DNA of 64,000 bases. Source: Halomonas sp. TA22 (GTDB lineage: Bacteria; Pseudomonadota; Gammaproteobacteria; Pseudomonadales; Halomonadaceae). The stretch's first letter is position 1. Each line of letters begins with the position of its first letter. The stretch lies in NCBI RefSeq assembly GCF_013009075.1, contig NZ_CP053108.1:496001-560000 (forward strand), in the 5' to 3' direction. A program made the position numbers and the translations under genes. Positions 18,504-30,128 of the stretch are shown one piece after another. A model generated the notes under the pieces. It did no database searches. It worked only from the letters and a program-made list of their open reading frames with translations, and was not told the DNA's origin.

Positions 18504-19529
18504 ATGCCGAAAGCGAGGAAACCGGTCATGACATTAGCGGAAATCGCCCGGCTCGCCGGAGTCTCCCGTACCACCGCCAGTTACGTGATCAATGGTCGGG
18601 CGCGCGAGCAGCGCATCCGTCAGGCGACCGTCGAGCGGGTCATGGCAGTGGTCGAACAGCATCACTATCGGGTCGATGCCCAGGCGGCGGCGCTGCGGCG
18701 TGGCACCAGTCGGACACTTGGACTGATCATTCCCGACCTGGAAAACGCCAGCTATGCGCGACTGGCCAAATTGCTGGAGCGTGGCGCCCGGGAGCACGGT
18801 TATCAAATGCTGATCGTGGGCTCGGACGACGAGCCGGCAAGCGAGCGAGGGCTCGCCCACTCGCTGCGGGCGCAGCGCTGCGAGGCATTGATCGTGGCCA
18901 GTTGCCTGGGCATGGACGCCCCTTTCTATGCAGAGATCATGGCGGAGGGGGTGCCGGTGATCGGTATCGATCGCAGCCTCGACCCGCGACGCTTCGTCAG
19001 CGTGGTCAGCAACAACCGTGCCGCGGCCTGTGCCCTGACCCAGTCGGCCCTCTCCCCCGAGGTCGCGCGCATCGCCTGGTTCGACGCGGTGCCACATCTG
19101 TCGGTCAGCGTCGAGCGGCGTGCCGGGTTTCTAGATGCGGTGGAGAGTACCGATGTATTGTTCTCTACCCACAGCGCACAGCGTTACGATCGTGCCGAGG
19201 GGGCACGCTTGATGCGCGAACTGCTCGCCTGCGAAAGGCTCCCCGATGCTCTGGTGACAGCCTCCTACACGCTGCTTGATGGGGTATTGGATGTACTGAT
19301 GGAGTATGGCGCCCTGCCCGAGCTGCTGCGCCTGGCGACCTTCGGTGACGACAGGTTGCTCGATTTCCTGCCTGTCGCGGTCAACTCGCTGCCCCAGGAC
19401 CATGTCCGTATCGCCGAACGCACCCTTGAGCGCGCCCTGGCTGCCTGCCAAGGCGACTACACGCCGGGGCAGGACGTGATCGAGCGCCGCCTTCGTCATC
19501 GACTGCCCTCGAACCTGCAGATGGCCTGA
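18504..19529 (+). CDS. fruR: LacI-family fructose operon regulator (FruR/Cra type)
   Basis: The 341-residue LacI-family repressor has its helix-turn-helix at about 9-35 (MTLAEIARLAGVSRTTASYVINGRA), the hinge helix VDAQAAALRRGTSRTLGLIIPDLEN, and a periplasmic-binding-protein-like effector domain. The HTH and hinge resemble Cra/FruR more than other LacI members. The ATG at 18504 has GGAG 6-7 nt upstream; the in-frame ATG at 18528 is an alternative. It is divergent from fruBKA and almost certainly its regulator. The known effector for the family is fructose-1-phosphate. Confidence 0.9.
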   Translation: MPKARKPVMTLAEIARLAGVSRTTASYVINGRAREQRIRQATVERVMAVVEQHHYRVDAQAAALRRGTSRTLGLIIPDLENASYARLAKLLERGAREHGYQMLIVGSDDEPASERGLAHSLRAQRCEALIVASCLGMDAPFYAEIMAEGVPVIGIDRSLDPRRFVSVVSNNRAAACALTQSALSPEVARIAWFDAVPHLSVSVERRAGFLDAVESTDVLFSTHSAQRYDRAEGARLMRELLACERLPDALVTASYTLLDGVLDVLMEYGALPELLRLATFGDDRLLDFLPVAVNSLPQDHVRIAERTLERALAACQGDYTPGQDVIERRLRHRLPSNLQMA

Positions 19530-19563
19530 ATGGCAGCGCGATATCGTCATCAGGAGGTTGGTG

Positions 19564-21852
19564 CTAGGCGGGAGTATCGAGCAGGCCAGCGAGCCTGTCG
19601 TTGAAGGCCTCGAGCGAGGGGCTGAGGCTTTCACGCAACAGCGGGAAGAGCGCCTGCTGGCGCGCCACATCGGCCGCCTGGGCCGCCTGCTCCAGCGCGT
19701 GCGCCAGCCGCATCATCCGCCTGAGTCCGAGGCTGCCCGCCTCGCCCTTGAACAAGTGCGCAAGCTGGCGAATCCGTCCATGCTCACAGGCGGCGATGGC
19801 CTCTTCGATCACCGTCAGCCGCTCCTCGAGACTGGCCATGAACAGCTTTTGCAGCAGCTGCATGCCCTGATGACCCAGCGCCTGGTGAAGCTCCGCGAAG
19901 GTCGTCTCATCCAGCCAGGGTGCCGCCTCGGTGGGCATGCACTGGAAGGCGCTTTCGCACTCGCTCTCGCAAGCATTGCTCCGGAAAGAGCCCTCCGCTT
20001 CATCTTCTAGCCTCGGCGATTCGGGGGTAGAGGCCGACACGTCGAGCGATGGCACATCGCGAAGAAGGTAGCGGTCGAGCATGGTCGAGAGCGCCTCATG
20101 GTAGAGCGGCTTGGCGAGATAGTCGTTCATGCCTGCCGCCCGGCAGCGCTCCTCGTCGCCACCAAGCGCGCCGGCGGTCATCGCCACGATGGGCACCTCG
20201 CGCATCCAGCCGGAGCGTTCGCGCATGCGCCGGGTCACCTCCAGGCCATCCATGTCCGGCATCTCCACATCCATGAAGATCAGGTCGTAGTGACGCGCCT
20301 TCGCTTTCTCTAGCGCCTCGCGGCCACTCGCCGCAATTTCGACATGACACCCCAGACGCTCGAGCATGGCTGTCGCTACCTGCTGGTTGATGGCATTGTC
20401 TTCAACCAGTAGCAGGCAGGCATGCTCGCGGCTTGCCAGGGGCAGGCGCGACAGCCGCCCAGCCTGAATCACATCGCGCTCGTCACTCTTCTCGGCCTCC
20501 TCCAACGGCAGACTGAACCAGAAGCGGCTACCCTTGCCAACCTCGCTTTCGAAGCCGATTTCGCCGCCCATGGCCATGACCAGCCGCCTGCAGATGGCCA
20601 GGCCCAGGCCAGTGCCGCCGTAACGTCTCGCTGTCGATGCATCGCCCTGCCGGAACGGTTCGAACAGATGCCCCTGCTGCTCAAGGGGTATCCCGCAGCC
20701 CGGGTCGATCACCTCGATCAGCAGCCGCTCATCCGTCAGCGGGGAGGCAGCCAACACGATCTCGCCCCGCTCGGAGAACTTGATCGCGTTGGAGAGCAGA
20801 TTGAGTACCACCTGTTGAAAGCGCTCAGGGTCGCCGACAAGCGAATCGGGAAGCCTGGCATCGACATGTACCGTCAACTCGAGCCGCTTGTCGGCAGCTC
20901 GTGCACCGAAGAGCGCCACGGTACGCTCCAATAGCGCGCACAGGGCAAACGGTAGCCGCTCCAGCTCGAGCTTTCCGGCCTCGATCTTGGAGAAGTCGAG
21001 CAGATCGTTGATCAGACTGAGCAGCACCCCGGCACTGTCATGGATGATCTGCGTATAGCGGCGTGTGGTCTGGTCCAGCGGCCGCCCCCGCAACAGCTCG
21101 CTCATGCCGATGACACCATTGAGTGGCGTGCGGATCTCATGACTGACGGTAGCGATGAACTCACTCTTGGCTTGATTGGCCATTTCGGCTCGCTGTGCCG
21201 TCACTTCCAGCCTGCGCCCCAAGGTCTCCATATGCCGACGCGTCTCGGCGCTCTCCCGCGCCTCACGAAACAGGAAGATGACCACCAGCGTGCCGGCCAG
21301 GCTCATGGCCAGAATCAATGCCAGCAACAGCCGATAGAAGCTCTGCAGCATGGCCCTTTCGCGCGTCGCGGTCTCCCCCAGGTGGGTGTTGATCGCCACG
21401 ACCAGCTGTTCGCTGTAGGTGGTCAGCGGCTCGAACTCATCGAACAGCCGCTGACGCTGTTCCGGCGAGAGCGATTCGAGTCGGTAAAGTTGCTCATCCA
21501 GCGCCTCGAGGCGCGGCACGAGCTCGGCAATGACGGCCTGGGCACGCGGAATCGACTGCACCAGCTCGGCAAGCTCGCCGCGACGCAGCAGATTCACGCG
21601 GCTGAAGAGCAACTCGAAGCGCAGCCGAAACTGTCCCAGCGCTTCCGGTGACTCATCGGCACGCATCAGCTGGGTGCGCAGCTGCACCGTCTCGCGATCG
21701 ACCTTGTAAGCTGCCCACTGCGCATCGCCTCCCACACTCTGGGCCAGACTGTCCTGACGCCACAGGGCCAGGCCAACCACGACGATGGCAGCGATGAAGA
21801 AGAACAGCGCCGTGAAGGTGCCGAACTTGAGGCGCAGCGGGTAGCGAAACAT
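19564..21852 (-). CDS. Hybrid sensor histidine kinase with REC and HPt domains
   Basis: This is a 762-residue membrane phosphorelay protein. TM1 is about 10-31, a helical periplasmic domain covers about 32-170, and TM2 is about 172-195. The HisKA domain has phospho-His238 ([12 protein letters not shown]). The HATPase has N (LLSNAIKF) and G (GTGLGLAI) boxes. The receiver has Asp528 ([12 protein letters not shown]) and the HPt has His699 ([12 protein letters not shown]). The architecture is ArcB/BarA-like, but the periplasmic part resembles that of the diguanylate cyclase at 36681-38282. It lies 22 bp after a small periplasmic SUOX-like gene, which I infer supplies its input. No cognate free-standing response regulator is nearby. 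Confidence 0.93.
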   Translation of the reverse strand: MFRYPLRLKFGTFTALFFFIAAIVVVGLALWRQDSLAQSVGGDAQWAAYKVDRETVQLRTQLMRADESPEALGQFRLRFELLFSRVNLLRRGELAELVQSIPRAQAVIAELVPRLEALDEQLYRLESLSPEQRQRLFDEFEPLTTYSEQLVVAINTHLGETATRERAMLQSFYRLLLALILAMSLAGTLVVIFLFREARESAETRRHMETLGRRLEVTAQRAEMANQAKSEFIATVSHEIRTPLNGVIGMSELLRGRPLDQTTRRYTQIIHDSAGVLLSLINDLLDFSKIEAGKLELERLPFALCALLERTVALFGARAADKRLELTVHVDARLPDSLVGDPERFQQVVLNLLSNAIKFSERGEIVLAASPLTDERLLIEVIDPGCGIPLEQQGHLFEPFRQGDASTARRYGGTGLGLAICRRLVMAMGGEIGFESEVGKGSRFWFSLPLEEAEKSDERDVIQAGRLSRLPLASREHACLLLVEDNAINQQVATAMLERLGCHVEIAASGREALEKAKARHYDLIFMDVEMPDMDGLEVTRRMRERSGWMREVPIVAMTAGALGGDEERCRAAGMNDYLAKPLYHEALSTMLDRYLLRDVPSLDVSASTPESPRLEDEAEGSFRSNACESECESAFQCMPTEAAPWLDETTFAELHQALGHQGMQLLQKLFMASLEERLTVIEEAIAACEHGRIRQLAHLFKGEAGSLGLRRMMRLAHALEQAAQAADVARQQALFPLLRESLSPSLEAFNDRLAGLLDTPA

Positions 21853-21874
21853 CGTTCGCGAAGTCTCCGGCAGG

Positions 21875-22387
21875 CTAATTCACATGGATATTCGCCACCT
21901 GCCAGACAGACCGGAAGCGAATCGTCATGTTGAGCAGCTCAGGGTGCTCGTCGAAGGGGTAGAGGATGAAGATTGGTCCGCTATCGCGTATTGGCATCGG
22001 CTCGCCATCCAACGTGAGGGCCAGGATCACATCGTAATCGTAAAAGTCGGACACCGGCACCTCGGCACTGAAGCCATCCAAGGCCTGTATCGTCAAGGTC
22101 TCCCCCTGCGCTTCCAGGGTATCGAGCAGCGTACGCCCGAGTGGCCCTTCGTATCGCCTCAGGCCGTCCAGCCAGGGAGTGTGGGTCTCGACCACGTGAG
22201 GATTCAACTCCATCAGCATGGCATGGTCGAACTGCGCCTCTCCATTGACGTTGGTGCGCTCGATAGCGCCGGTCACGGTGAGAATGACGTCACCTTCCGG
22301 CTGTGGCAAGGCCAGAGCCGTTCTCGACTCCAAGGTCAGTGCCACACTCAGCATCATGAGGCCCACCTGACGAAGATACGTAACCAT
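21875..22387 (-). CDS. Periplasmic SUOX-like (oxidoreductase molybdopterin-binding type) protein without cysteine
   Basis: The 170-residue protein starts with a likely signal peptide (hydrophobic from about 8 to 26, cleavage near ALALPQPEG). The rest has the short molybdopterin-binding-oxidoreductase-like layout: [48 protein letters not shown] and [15 protein letters not shown]. It contains no cysteine, so the Mo-ligating Cys of true YedY/SUOX enzymes is absent. A paralogue with the same GPxxIxYPxxxHPEL motif lies at 36178-36684. It is the first gene of an operon with the hybrid kinase. The RBS at the chosen ATG is weak, and an ATG ten codons later is possible. A ligand-binding role is inferred, not shown. 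Confidence 0.8.
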   Translation of the reverse strand: MVTYLRQVGLMMLSVALTLESRTALALPQPEGDVILTVTGAIERTNVNGEAQFDHAMLMELNPHVVETHTPWLDGLRRYEGPLGRTLLDTLEAQGETLTIQALDGFSAEVPVSDFYDYDVILALTLDGEPMPIRDSGPIFILYPFDEHPELLNMTIRFRSVWQVANIHVN

Positions 22388-22660
22388 GCCAGTATTCCAT
22401 GTAAGAGATTACTTACACGATACGTCATCTTTCTCCTCGGGTCAGTCATGTTGTGACTATCTTTACACGATCAATATGGGTGAGTGATTGATCCAGCGCA
22501 GCGTTGTGCATTGTCACTCCTGCTAGGCGTCGCGCTTTTGATCACGTTCAAGACGACTAGCCCATAAGAGACCTTCTTGACCCAGCCGTTGAAGGATTTT
22601 GCGCTGGCCTTTGTATGCTTTGAACAATCTGATGCCGATCATCGTGAGCGAGTTATGCCT

Positions 22661-23464
22661 TCAGCCGATGATCTCGACAGGGGCACCGACCTGAAGGGTC
22701 CCACCCTTGGCGACGATCAGGTTCTGGCCGAAGTAGACCTTGCCATCGACCCCGCGCCGATAGCCGGCAAGGGTGCGCAGCGGCTCACCCTTGTCGGCCA
22801 TGAAGCGCCCCGTGTCGGGGTCCACGGTGATCATTGCGCAGCGCGAACAGGGTGCGTCGACGATCAGTTCGACCTCGCCGATACGCAGCACATGCCACTC
22901 ATCCTCGGCATAAGGCAGGCTACCGGTGACCACCAGGTTAGGACGGAACTGCGCCATGCGGTGCGGCTGTCGCAATCGCGTATTCAACTCATCGAGCGAG
23001 GCCTGTCCAATCAGCAGCAGCGGATAGCCATCGGCAAAGCTGACACGCTTGCCGATCGCCTGGCGGTAGCGTGGCGAGCGTTCCCCCAGCCATAGCAACT
23101 TCACCGACTCACCCAACGCCTGGCTGCACCACTCGTCGGCTTCACGAGTGGTGGCAAGCCCCACAAAGCTGTCCGACCACACCTGGGCGGGCGACGGTAG
23201 CGCGGAAAATTCCTCGTGAGTGAGCGAGAGATCCGGCAACGCTGGGTGATGCAGCGTCACGCCACCGGTTCGCAAGGTGGTGCTCACGCGCTGAAGATGC
23301 GGATGGGTGCGCGCCGTGACGAAGCTGCCGTCCGGGCGAGTCACCATGTAGCGCCGATCCCCCTCCAACCCCTCCTCGCCGGCCACGGCCTCGGTCAGTG
23401 CCTCACCCGCGGTGGACTTGATCGGGTAGCGGTAGAGCGCAGAGAGGCGCAGCGACTGATTCAT
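22661..23464 (-). CDS. MOSC domain protein (YcbX/mARC-like)
   Basis: The 267-residue protein has an N-terminal MOSC beta-barrel domain (LSALYRYPIKSTAGEALTEA, GLEGDRRYMVTRPDG) and a C-terminal MOSC domain containing RFRPN-like FRPNLVV and the conserved Cys in VDAPCSRCAMITVDPDTG. Family members bind sulfurated molybdenum cofactor and reduce N-hydroxylated compounds with a separate electron donor; the ferredoxin-like domain of YcbX is missing here. The ATG at 23464 has AAGGA 8 nt upstream, preferred over an in-frame codon 11 residues earlier. It is on the same strand as, and upstream of, the SUOX-like protein/kinase pair, separated by 273 bp. Confidence 0.88.
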   Translation of the reverse strand: MNQSLRLSALYRYPIKSTAGEALTEAVAGEEGLEGDRRYMVTRPDGSFVTARTHPHLQRVSTTLRTGGVTLHHPALPDLSLTHEEFSALPSPAQVWSDSFVGLATTREADEWCSQALGESVKLLWLGERSPRYRQAIGKRVSFADGYPLLLIGQASLDELNTRLRQPHRMAQFRPNLVVTGSLPYAEDEWHVLRIGEVELIVDAPCSRCAMITVDPDTGRFMADKGEPLRTLAGYRRGVDGKVYFGQNLIVAKGGTLQVGAPVEIIG

Positions 23465-23482
23465 GGGAGATCCTTGCAGCAG

Positions 23483-23510
23483 CATATCGGGGCGCATGCG
23501 CCCCGATATG
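23483..23510. repeat. 28-bp perfect palindrome
   Basis: A perfect palindrome (CATATCGGGGCGC followed by AT and its mirror complement) lies between the DUF2189 gene stop and the MOSC gene start. As RNA it would form a very stable hairpin, so it may terminate the DUF2189 transcript or insulate the two genes. There is no T tract; protein binding is also possible. Confidence 0.7.
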
Positions 23511-23530
23511 TCATCGACTTTGTCGCTGGC

Positions 23531-24334
23531 TCAGGTTTTCGGCATGTCCTCGAACCTCACCAGATCCTCGTAGGCGTGCCAACTGGCATGGCCAAGTACG
23601 GGAAGGATAATGGCCAGGCCGATATAGAAGGTCAAGACGCCAACTACCACGCACCCCGTCAGAATGGCCGCCCATAACAGCATCGGCCGGAAGTTGCGTG
23701 CCACCGATCGTACACTGGCCTCGATCCCCTCCATGAAGGTGAGATCCTGATCCATGAGCGTGGGGACGGCCACCACACTGATCGCGAACGCCCCGAAGGC
23801 CAGTCCCGCCCCTGCCACGGCACCTACCGCCAGCATCCCGAGCCCCTCGGGAGTGGTGACGAGTGCGGTATAGAGCGTATCGGGACTTGGGATGTCGTGA
23901 CCGAAGAATAGCGCGAAGAGCAGTGTGGCCAGGCGAATCCAGGCAAGAAAGAAGATCATCATCATCACGCCCATCATCGCCAGTTGCCCGGCATGCGGCG
24001 TCCAGGCACCGAAGGCGTCGCCCAAATTGGGCGCCCTCCCCTCTTCGAGGCGGCGGCTGATGCCGTAGGAGCCCACGGCCACCAGCGGCCCGAGGAACAT
24101 GAAGCCAGCAATCAATGGCAAGAGCCAGTGCCAGAAGCCCAACGTCATGGCACCGGCGGTGACGGCAATACTCAGACCTACCCAGAACATGCCGTAAGCC
24201 AGGCTGACCGCCGTAGCCTCACGAAAATCCTTGAAACCTGACAGCAGCCAGGCACGCGGCCGGTCCATACCCACGGGGTTGATGATGATCTTGTAGATCG
24301 GATCGTTACGATGGTTCGTTTCAACGGCGTTCAT
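23531..24334 (-). CDS. DUF2189 family membrane protein
   Basis: This 267-residue integral membrane protein has about six helices, including AVSLAYGMFWVGLSIAVTAG, LLPLIAGFMFLGPLVAVGSY, MMGVMMMIFFLAWIRLATLL and AAILTGCVVVGVLTFYIGLA. The segment GPLVAVGSYGISRRLEEGRAP and the N-terminal INPVGMDRPRAWLLSGFKDF are characteristic of DUF2189. The family function is not known to me, though members are often found near respiratory or cytochrome genes. An AAGGGG site precedes the ATG. It is followed by the 28-bp palindrome and appears monocistronic. Confidence 0.85.
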   Translation of the reverse strand: MNAVETNHRNDPIYKIIINPVGMDRPRAWLLSGFKDFREATAVSLAYGMFWVGLSIAVTAGAMTLGFWHWLLPLIAGFMFLGPLVAVGSYGISRRLEEGRAPNLGDAFGAWTPHAGQLAMMGVMMMIFFLAWIRLATLLFALFFGHDIPSPDTLYTALVTTPEGLGMLAVGAVAGAGLAFGAFAISVVAVPTLMDQDLTFMEGIEASVRSVARNFRPMLLWAAILTGCVVVGVLTFYIGLAIILPVLGHASWHAYEDLVRFEDMPKT

Positions 24335-24553
24335 GGCATACCCCTTTTCCCCTTGCGTCAGTCATGACGACTTACCATTCTCCAACGGGAGGCTTAAGCC
24401 GAGCCTCGCGATTAGAGCTCCAACGCAGGACAAGATGCTTGTTTTTGTCTTACCGATAACGCTCTTTCAATGTAGACGAGAGAGAGGCTGGAGGTAAGCA
24501 CTCCCGTCGCATTGAGGGCCATGAGCGACTAAAAGATGAGGGGAAACAGAAGG

Positions 24554-24575
24554 CCAGCCGCCGGGCGGCGACTGG
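24554..24575 (-). terminator. Hairpin after the UspA gene
   Basis: On the minus strand a 9-bp GC-rich stem with one G-U pair and a short loop lies 17 nt after the uspA-type stop, followed by pyrimidine-rich sequence ending in TTTT. It probably ends the TRAP operon transcript. Confidence 0.6.
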
Positions 24576-24591
24576 CGCGAGGCTATCAGGA

Positions 24592-25020
24592 CTAACGCAC
24601 GATCATCACGGAGATTTTCGAGTGGTGCACCACATGCTCGGCGTTGGGGCCCAGCACGTAGTCGGCGAACTTGCGCTTGTTGTGCGAGGCCATGACGATC
24701 AGATCCGCATCGATCTTCTTGGCCGCCTTGATAATCGCCTCCCACGGCGAGCCATCGATGATCGCCTGCTTCACCTTGACATCGTCCGGCACCTCCCTGG
24801 CGACGAACTCGCGCAGCGTCTCGGCCAGCGCCCGATGCGCCTTGGTGGCGAAATCCTTGGGAAAGAAGGAGCCCACCATCGGCATGCGATAATCCGGCAG
24901 TACCGTGACGATCTGCAGCGCGGCATCGAAGGTACGGCATAGCGTCAGCGCCGTGGGTAGCGCCTTGGCCCACGACGTCTCCTCGTTGAGATCGATTGGC
25001 AACAGTATCTTGTCGTACAT
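24592..25020 (-). CDS. Universal stress protein (UspA family), TRAP-associated
   Basis: The 142-residue UspA-fold protein begins MYDKILLPIDLNEET, has the ATP-site region ADLIVMASHNKRKFADYVLGPNAEHVVHHSKISVMIV, and ends in the usual beta strand. The GxxG-9-GS/T motif is slightly altered (GPNAEHVVHHSK), so nucleotide binding is likely but not certain. GGAGG lies 8 nt before the ATG. It follows the TRAP permease by 13 bp. In Halomonas elongata the UspA protein TeaD regulates the TeaABC ectoine TRAP transporter. This gene is analogous in position, but the transporter here is of the TAXI class. Confidence 0.9.
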   Translation of the reverse strand: MYDKILLPIDLNEETSWAKALPTALTLCRTFDAALQIVTVLPDYRMPMVGSFFPKDFATKAHRALAETLREFVAREVPDDVKVKQAIIDGSPWEAIIKAAKKIDADLIVMASHNKRKFADYVLGPNAEHVVHHSKISVMIVR

Positions 25021-25033
25021 GACGCTCTCCTCC

Positions 25034-27634
<2,601 letters not shown>

Positions 27635-27735
27635 AGGTTCGCCTGCTTGCCATCATCGCCCCCATTGGGATTCCGACCTTCGCCATCTCGAGTCTCGATT
27701 GTGCTCGTTACCCACTCGGATACATACAAAACTAT

Positions 27736-27768
27736 GATGCGCGGCCCCCGAACAGGAGGCCGCGCATC
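27736..27768 (-). terminator. Intercistronic hairpin between TAXI receptor and permease
   Basis: A perfect 11-bp GC-rich stem (GATGCGCGGCC and complement) with an 11-nt loop lies 35 bp after the receptor stop and is followed on the minus strand by TAGTTTTG. It is probably a partial terminator or mRNA stabiliser that gives receptor excess over permease. Confidence 0.65.
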
Positions 27769-27803
27769 GTTGTGTAGCGTCGCTAGCTCCGCTTACACCT
27801 GGA

Positions 27804-28787
27804 TCACTCGTCGATCCAGCCGCGCTCGACATAGTAGCGCTTGGCGCCATCATGCAGCGGTGCGGTCAGGCCGTCGGAGATCATGTCCTCCTCGTTGAGG
27901 TTCTCGAACGCCGGGTGCAGACGCTTGAAGCGATCGAAGTTCTCGAAGACTGCCTTGACGGTTTCATAGACGATCTCTTCGTCTACATCAGCGGAGCTGA
28001 CAAAGGTCGCCGCTACCCCGAAGGTCTCGACATCTTCGTCGTTGCCACGATACAGGCCGCCAGGAATAGTGGCGCGGGTATAGTAGGGATACTCCTCGAC
28101 CAGCTCGTCGATCTCGGGGCCAGTCACCGGAATGAGACGGGCGTCGATGGTGGTGGTGGCTTCCTGAATCGACCCGTTGGGGTGGCCGACGACGTAGACC
28201 ATGGCATCGACGTTGTTGTCGGAGAGTGCCGCGGCCTGTTCAGCGGCATCCAGCTCGGACGCCAGCGAGAAAGTGCCGGTGTCCCAACCCTTGACGTTCA
28301 TCACCACATCCATGGTGTTGCGCTGGCCGGAGCCAGGGTTGCCGATGTTGACGCGCTGGCCGGCCAGGTCATCGAACGTCTCGATACCGGCATTGGCGCG
28401 GGCGACTACGGTCAGCGGCTCGCCGTGCATGGTGAAGACGGCACGCATGTCCTCCCAGGCGCCATCGCCTTCGAAGTTGGCTTCGCCATGATAGGCGCGG
28501 TACTGCACGTCGGACTGCACGACGCCCATGTCGAGCTCGCCGCTCTTCATGCCGTTGACGTTGGCTACCGAGCCGCCGGTGGAGGGTGCGTTACAACGGA
28601 TGTTGTGCTCGCTGGAACCGCGGTTGACCATCCGGCAGACCGACTGGCCGACGACATAATAAACACCGGTCTGACCGCCGGTTCCAATGGTGATGTAGCG
28701 TTCCTGCGCAACCGCCGGAGCGGCGAAGACTGCAGCGCCGAGAAGCGCACCCGAGAAGGCTGCAGCGGTGAAGGCGTGGCGTTTCAT
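27804..28787 (-). CDS. TAXI family TRAP transporter solute-binding protein
   Basis: The 327-residue periplasmic receptor starts with a clear Sec signal peptide (MKRHAFTAAAFSGALLG, cleavage near AVAQE). The TAXI family signature follows: YITIGTGGQTGVYYVVGQSVCRMVN, GSVANVNGMKSGELDMGVVQSDV and VNIGNPGSGQRNTMDVVM. It captures substrate for the fused permease downstream; known TAXI substrates are amino acids and dicarboxylates, and specificity cannot be read here. AAGAGGTG precedes the ATG at 28787, which directly begins the signal peptide, so the longer in-frame extension is rejected. About 285 bp of promoter region lies upstream, with no gene in it. Confidence 0.93.
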   Translation of the reverse strand: MKRHAFTAAAFSGALLGAAVFAAPAVAQERYITIGTGGQTGVYYVVGQSVCRMVNRGSSEHNIRCNAPSTGGSVANVNGMKSGELDMGVVQSDVQYRAYHGEANFEGDGAWEDMRAVFTMHGEPLTVVARANAGIETFDDLAGQRVNIGNPGSGQRNTMDVVMNVKGWDTGTFSLASELDAAEQAAALSDNNVDAMVYVVGHPNGSIQEATTTIDARLIPVTGPEIDELVEEYPYYTRATIPGGLYRGNDEDVETFGVAATFVSSADVDEEIVYETVKAVFENFDRFKRLHPAFENLNEEDMISDGLTAPLHDGAKRYYVERGWIDE

Positions 28788-29072
28788 GAATACACCTCTT
28801 GTGTTGTTGGCATCGTGGCGGTCGGCTGACCGGCAACAGGCAGCTACTTTAGCGAAATTTCCTGAAAAAAGCAGGTAGCAAGGAGTGAACGGGCCGATGT
28901 CATCCACTGCCTTTTCATTCTAGGCGTGTAGAACGTTTAGTGACCGTTAATTTTGCCGACATGTTCTGCGATACCTAGACGTTTGTAGCCCAATATGCGC
29001 GGAAGCTCCCGATGGTGCACGATAGTACCAAAGAATCAATCACCTTGAAGGCATCATGTAATGAATGAATCG

Positions 29073-29984
29073 CTAAGGGCTAGGCCGCTTGGCCCCCCAC
29101 CGCTCCAGCAACATATCGATAAATAGCTGAGCCGTGCCTGATAGTGTGTGGTTGTTACTGGTGACCAACCCAATGGTGCGCTGAATATGGGGTTCCGGCA
29201 GCTCACGAGAGCAGAGAATGTCGTGATCGTTCCCTGGCATGGTCATCCTCGGCAGAATCGCCACACCCAGCCCGGATTCGACCAGACCTAACGATGTCGA
29301 CAAATGCTGCACTTCATAAAAGCTATTAAGGCGGATGCCCTCAGCAGAAAGCGTATTATCAAGCAGGATACGATTACCGCTGTCACGGCTGACGGTAATC
29401 AAGCGCACATCCTGTAGATCGCGCCAATGAATCTCGGGCTTGCTGGCCAATGGGTGATCCGAGCGCAGCGCGAGTACAAAAGGATCTTTCAAAAGCGGGG
29501 TAAAAGAGACCTCTGAGCTTTGAGCACTAATCATGTTGATGCCGAAGTCAGCATCACCATTGATCACGCGCTCCAAGCCTTCTGCGGCACTGACGTCCAA
29601 AATTCGGATGCGAATCCCTGGCCAGGCCTCACTGAAACCCCGAATCACACTAGGCAAAAAGTAGAATGCCGCCGTTGGCAGACAGGCAATGGTCACGGTG
29701 CCTTTCTGGTGTGTGGCGAGCTCCCGGATACCCAGGATCGAGGAATCATATTCCTCGACCATGCGCCTTGCCCGCGGCAAAAACTCAAGACCGATATTAG
29801 TTAGCCGTGTACGTCGTGTCGTACGTTCTAACAGACTGACTTCCAAGGCTTCTTCTAGCTTCTGAATTCGCCTAGACAGAGCTGGCTGCGACATGTGCAA
29901 GCGCTTTGCTGCCTGGTGGAAACTGCCTAGTTCGGCCACATGGATAAATGCCTGCAAATCGAGAAATTCAACACGATGAAGCAT
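29073..29984 (-). CDS. LysR-family regulator of the prpF/tct cluster
   Basis: The 303-residue LysR protein has its winged HTH in 1-65 (FLDLQAFIHVAELGSFHQAAKRLHMSQPALSRRIQKLEEAL) and a periplasmic-binding-like effector domain (VTIACLPTAAFYFLPSVIRGF, VESGLGVAILPRM). The start MLHRVEF has AAGAG upstream; earlier in-frame ATGs would add 8-14 residues. It is divergent from the PrpF-family gene, with a 144-bp shared region containing a 9-bp inverted repeat. It most likely controls the isomerase and the tricarboxylate transporter in response to a pathway intermediate. Confidence 0.9.
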   Translation of the reverse strand: MLHRVEFLDLQAFIHVAELGSFHQAAKRLHMSQPALSRRIQKLEEALEVSLLERTTRRTRLTNIGLEFLPRARRMVEEYDSSILGIRELATHQKGTVTIACLPTAAFYFLPSVIRGFSEAWPGIRIRILDVSAAEGLERVINGDADFGINMISAQSSEVSFTPLLKDPFVLALRSDHPLASKPEIHWRDLQDVRLITVSRDSGNRILLDNTLSAEGIRLNSFYEVQHLSTSLGLVESGLGVAILPRMTMPGNDHDILCSRELPEPHIQRTIGLVTSNNHTLSGTAQLFIDMLLERWGAKRPSP

Positions 29985-30012
29985 GGAGGTCTCTTGCATC
30001 ATATGCATACCG

Positions 30013-30045
30013 ATAATTTGCCACACGCATTAATTCGCAAATTAT
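30013..30045. promoter_or_regulatory. Inverted repeat, candidate LysR operator
   Basis: ATAATTTGC and its exact complement GCAAATTAT are separated by 15 nt in the AT-rich region between the lysR and prpF-like genes. The size and position (about 30 bp from the LysR start and 84 bp from prpF) fit a LysR recognition site. Found by eye; binding is inferred. Confidence 0.5.
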
Positions 30046-30128
30046 ATCATCGATCGAAAATATTTGCATTTGAGACATCAAACATGCAGTGACAAGCTTC
30101 TTTCACGTCAAAACGTGGAAACCTGCAC

